Shown here: positions 12,469 to 14,329 of the stretch, one piece after another
How positions within the stretch are numbered: the first letter of the stretch is position 1
Layout: the number at the start of each line of letters is the position of its first letter
NCBI GenBank assembly: GCA_905373085.1
Contig: CAJPRR010000045.1
Span: forward strand, 1-14,329
DNA length: 14,329 bases
Reading direction: 5' to 3'
DNA from: an uncultured Selenomonas sp.
Lineage (GTDB): Bacteria > Bacillota > Negativicutes > Selenomonadales > Selenomonadaceae
Program-made: the position numbers and the translations under genes
Notes under the pieces: model-generated
What the model was told of the DNA's origin: nothing
Databases searched by the model: none
What the model saw: only the letters and a program-made list of their open reading frames with translations

Positions 12469-14329
12469 TCAGCGTGCGAAGTCGAGTGCGCTCTTCAAGA
12501 TCACGCGCTCCTTGAAGCGCGTGTCGCCGAGGGGCATCATGGCGGTCTTTTCCTGCCACTTGGGAAGATTCGTCTTGTTCCAGTCGAGCAGGCAGCGAAG
12601 CTCCTTCATGCTCTTCTCAAAGGCTTCTTTCCCTTCGCCCAGATGCTCTTCGCGCCACCGGCGGAAGGCGGCGAGGCATTCTTCGCCCGTGCTCTCTTCG
12701 AGGCTTTCGCGCCATGTGCCGTCCGTGAAGAGTCCCGCGAACTGCTCTTTGGTGTCTTCGAGCAGGAGACGCGCCTTGAGGCGCACCGAGCCGAGGCCGA
12801 GGGATTTTCCCTGCCCGAGCTTGAAGCATATATCCTCGCCGTCCGCACCGAGGGAGAAGACTTCGAGCAGGGCGCCGAGTTCTTCGGGGCGCAGGTTCTT
12901 GAAGCGGATAGAGCCGGAAAAGCGTGCGCCGGCGGCGATCGGGCGGATTTTCTGCGTGCCTCGAATGCCCTCGTTGCTCCTAGGGTCGCGCCACGAGTCG
13001 GCAGTCGCCTTCTGATGCCAGTAGAGCTTGTAGCCGCGAATCGGCGCCGCGCTGTCCCAGTGCTGCGGCTCTTTTCCCGTCTGCTTCAGGTAGAGCTGGA
13101 AGGAGGTGGGGTTCGGCGTCATCAGCGGATGGGAGCGCGAGGGCGCAAGCTGCTTGGCCGTGCCTTGGAGTGCGGCATCCTCGAAGGCGACGCGCCCCGC
13201 CCAGAGAGCCTTGCAGCCGAAGATGGCGTCGGCGAAGTCGATCGTGTCCTTTTGAAGCGCCGCCGGCACATGGTCGGCGATGGACTTCTCGTAGGGGATG
13301 CGGTAGTAGCGTCCGTGACCGAAGTGCTGCACGACGCCGTCTTTCGCCATGTAGAAGCACGGGACGCAGAAGTCGATTTCGGCATCGTGCGTGAAGCCCG
13401 CCGCTTCCCTGCGCTTGAGTCCTTTGGCGAGGAGGTTGAAGCGTCCGCGGCTCTTGTCCTCGCGGTAGCCCTTGAGGACGCTTTCGGGCACGGGCAGTCG
13501 GCGCTCCTTGCTCCAATCCGCCTTGCTTATGCGGAAATAGATGTACTTCTTCTGCGGCGAGCGTCCCGTGATGACGTCGGCGCTCTGCTCCTTGTGATGC
13601 CAGCGAATCTCGGCGCGGGTCTGATCTTCACCGCGCGGAATCTTCAGGCTCTCCTTGTCGGCGGGGCACACGTAGTATTTGCCGCGCACTCGGATGAGGA
13701 AGCCCGCATTCGCCTTGGAGACGGGGCGGGTGACTTCCTCTTCGCCGCCGTCCCCGGTCTTCTTCTTGACGGTGATATTTTCCACCATGCGATCCTTGTA
13801 GTAGTCGGCAAGGTTGCTGCCTTGCTCGACAAGGGCACGGAAGTACAGGTGGCGCTCGGTGAATTCCGCGCCCGGGCGCATCGCGCCTCCCGATACCATG
13901 CGCACCATGTGCTTGATGAAGCCGCGCAGCGTGCTGCCCGGCACAAGCGGCTCGCCCGTCGGCGAGAAGAATTCGTTCGTATCGCCGCTGCCGCCGCTGC
14001 CGATAAAGAGCGGGGTCAGCGTCTCAAGGGAAAGTTCGATGCGTCCGCTCTTCGCGCCGTCCGCGCACACATAGTCACGGTAGCGGCGAAGGCGCTCCTT
14101 CTCCTCCATCTTGTGCCAGTCGAGTCCCTGGTCGAGCGGCGCGGGCACGATGGCCTCGGGCAGCGACACGAAATTATAGGGTGCGCTCGCAGGCTCCGTC
14201 GTCTTGGGGCGCGGCGATGCGCCGCCTCCCTGTCCGCGATAACCGCCCTGCCCGCGATAGCCGCCCTGTCCGCCGTAGCCGCCTTGCCCGCGATAGCCGC
14301 CGCCCTGCCCGCCGTAGCCGCGCCCGCCA
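12469..14329 (-). CDS. Type III CRISPR-associated RAMP protein (TIGR03986-like), with Gly/Tyr/Gln/Arg repeat; partial at N-terminus
   Basis: The frame is open to the right edge, so the start is missing. A conserved-looking domain begins at APYNFVSLPEAIVPAPL (about 14184 downward). RAMP features follow: LTPLFIGSGGSGDTNEFFSP, GSTLRGFIKHMVRMV and, near the C-terminus, the glycine-rich loop LGQGKSLGLGSVRLKARLL, the G-rich RNA-contacting loop typical of Cas7/Cas5-type RAMPs. Such proteins form part of the backbone or cap of type III crRNA effector complexes that cut RNA and activate Cas10. The family name TIGR03986 is from memory. The 36 residues before the domain are a low-complexity repeat of YRGQGG/YGGQGG (14224-14316), then a linker. 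A GTG at 14169 could be taken as a start, but conserved sequence (YNFV) precedes it and it has no ribosome binding site, so the upstream frame is part of the protein. It is the last gene of its operon. Confidence 0.8.
   Translation of the reverse strand, partial: GGRGYGGQGGGYRGQGGYGGQGGYRGQGGYRGQGGGASPRPKTTEPASAPYNFVSLPEAIVPAPLDQGLDWHKMEEKERLRRYRDYVCADGAKSGRIELSLETLTPLFIGSGGSGDTNEFFSPTGEPLVPGSTLRGFIKHMVRMVSGGAMRPGAEFTERHLYFRALVEQGSNLADYYKDRMVENITVKKKTGDGGEEEVTRPVSKANAGFLIRVRGKYYVCPADKESLKIPRGEDQTRAEIRWHHKEQSADVITGRSPQKKYIYFRISKADWSKERRLPVPESVLKGYREDKSRGRFNLLAKGLKRREAAGFTHDAEIDFCVPCFYMAKDGVVQHFGHGRYYRIPYEKSIADHVPAALQKDTIDFADAIFGCKALWAGRVAFEDAALQGTAKQLAPSRSHPLMTPNPTSFQLYLKQTGKEPQHWDSAAPIRGYKLYWHQKATADSWRDPRSNEGIRGTQKIRPIAAGARFSGSIRFKNLRPEELGALLEVFSLGADGEDICFKLGQGKSLGLGSVRLKARLLLEDTKEQFAGLFTDGTWRESLEESTGEECLAAFRRWREEHLGEGKEAFEKSMKELRCLLDWNKTNLPKWQEKTAMMPLGDTRFKERVILKSALDFAR
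14224..14316 (-). repeat. Coding hexapeptide repeat YRGQGG/YGGQGG in the RAMP protein
   Basis: Five 18-bp units run head to tail, with one extra Gly codon between the first and second. In protein order they are YGGQGG, G, YRGQGG, YGGQGG, YRGQGG, YRGQGG, then GASP. Units differ by the Arg/Gly codon and by synonymous changes (ggt/ggc, caa/cag). The array may extend beyond the window, since the four residues at the edge read GGRG. Confidence 0.85.

Overview
The window looks like the chromosome of a member of the Negativicutes, most likely a Selenomonadaceae relative. This is an inference from four things: the GC-rich host genes (an anaerobe's [FeFe] hydrogenase-type protein and a DUF1858/DUF438/PAS protein), Firmicutes-type Shine-Dalgarno sites, near-consensus sigma-A promoters, and a ComK-like gene. 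Almost all genes lie on the minus strand. The only convincing plus-strand protein gene is the DUF438 protein at 3223-4764. No tRNA, rRNA, insertion sequence or CRISPR array is visible.

Left part (1-2743). The window opens with the N-terminal 104 codons of a sigma-70-like factor; a 16-bp perfect palindrome lies in its leader. Next, in a stretch that looks empty, is a compact locus with the layout of a par/Fst type I toxin-antitoxin system. It has a 33-residue membrane peptide on the minus strand and a convergent ~68-nt RNA on the plus strand with its own promoter. The two share a bidirectional terminator, and a 14-bp direct repeat makes the RNA complementary to the peptide's start-codon region. 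A ComK-like gene and an [FeFe]-hydrogenase H-cluster protein follow, each with its own promoter and terminator.

Middle part (3223-9239). The DUF1858-DUF438-hemerythrin-like-PAS protein is divergent from the hydrogenase-type gene. It is followed by a minus-strand housekeeping cluster, in transcription order: D-Ala-D-Ala carboxypeptidase, YibE/F membrane protein, PaaI-type thioesterase, nicotinate phosphoribosyltransferase. Behind the last gene is a possible remnant of a small antitoxin gene with a strong ribosome binding site, antisense to the DUF438 tail.

Right part (9321-12303). An AT-rich restriction-modification pair (N6-adenine methylase, then a PD-(D/E)XK endonuclease, overlapping) is plainly foreign in base composition. 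It is bracketed by a perfect 20-bp inverted repeat whose core resembles a Gram-positive LexA box. The methylase reading frame begins inside a damaged Xre-type HTH gene. Upstream is a promoter driving a tiny Cys-containing peptide gene that is tandemly duplicated (64-bp repeats, 62/64 identical) around a strong hairpin.

Right edge (12420-14329). The last gene of a type III CRISPR-Cas operon enters from the right. It encodes a RAMP protein preceded by a low-complexity YRGQGG/YGGQGG repeat, and it ends at a strong bidirectional terminator. The right part is thus a small defence island: a type III CRISPR component, restriction-modification, and duplicated unknown peptides.
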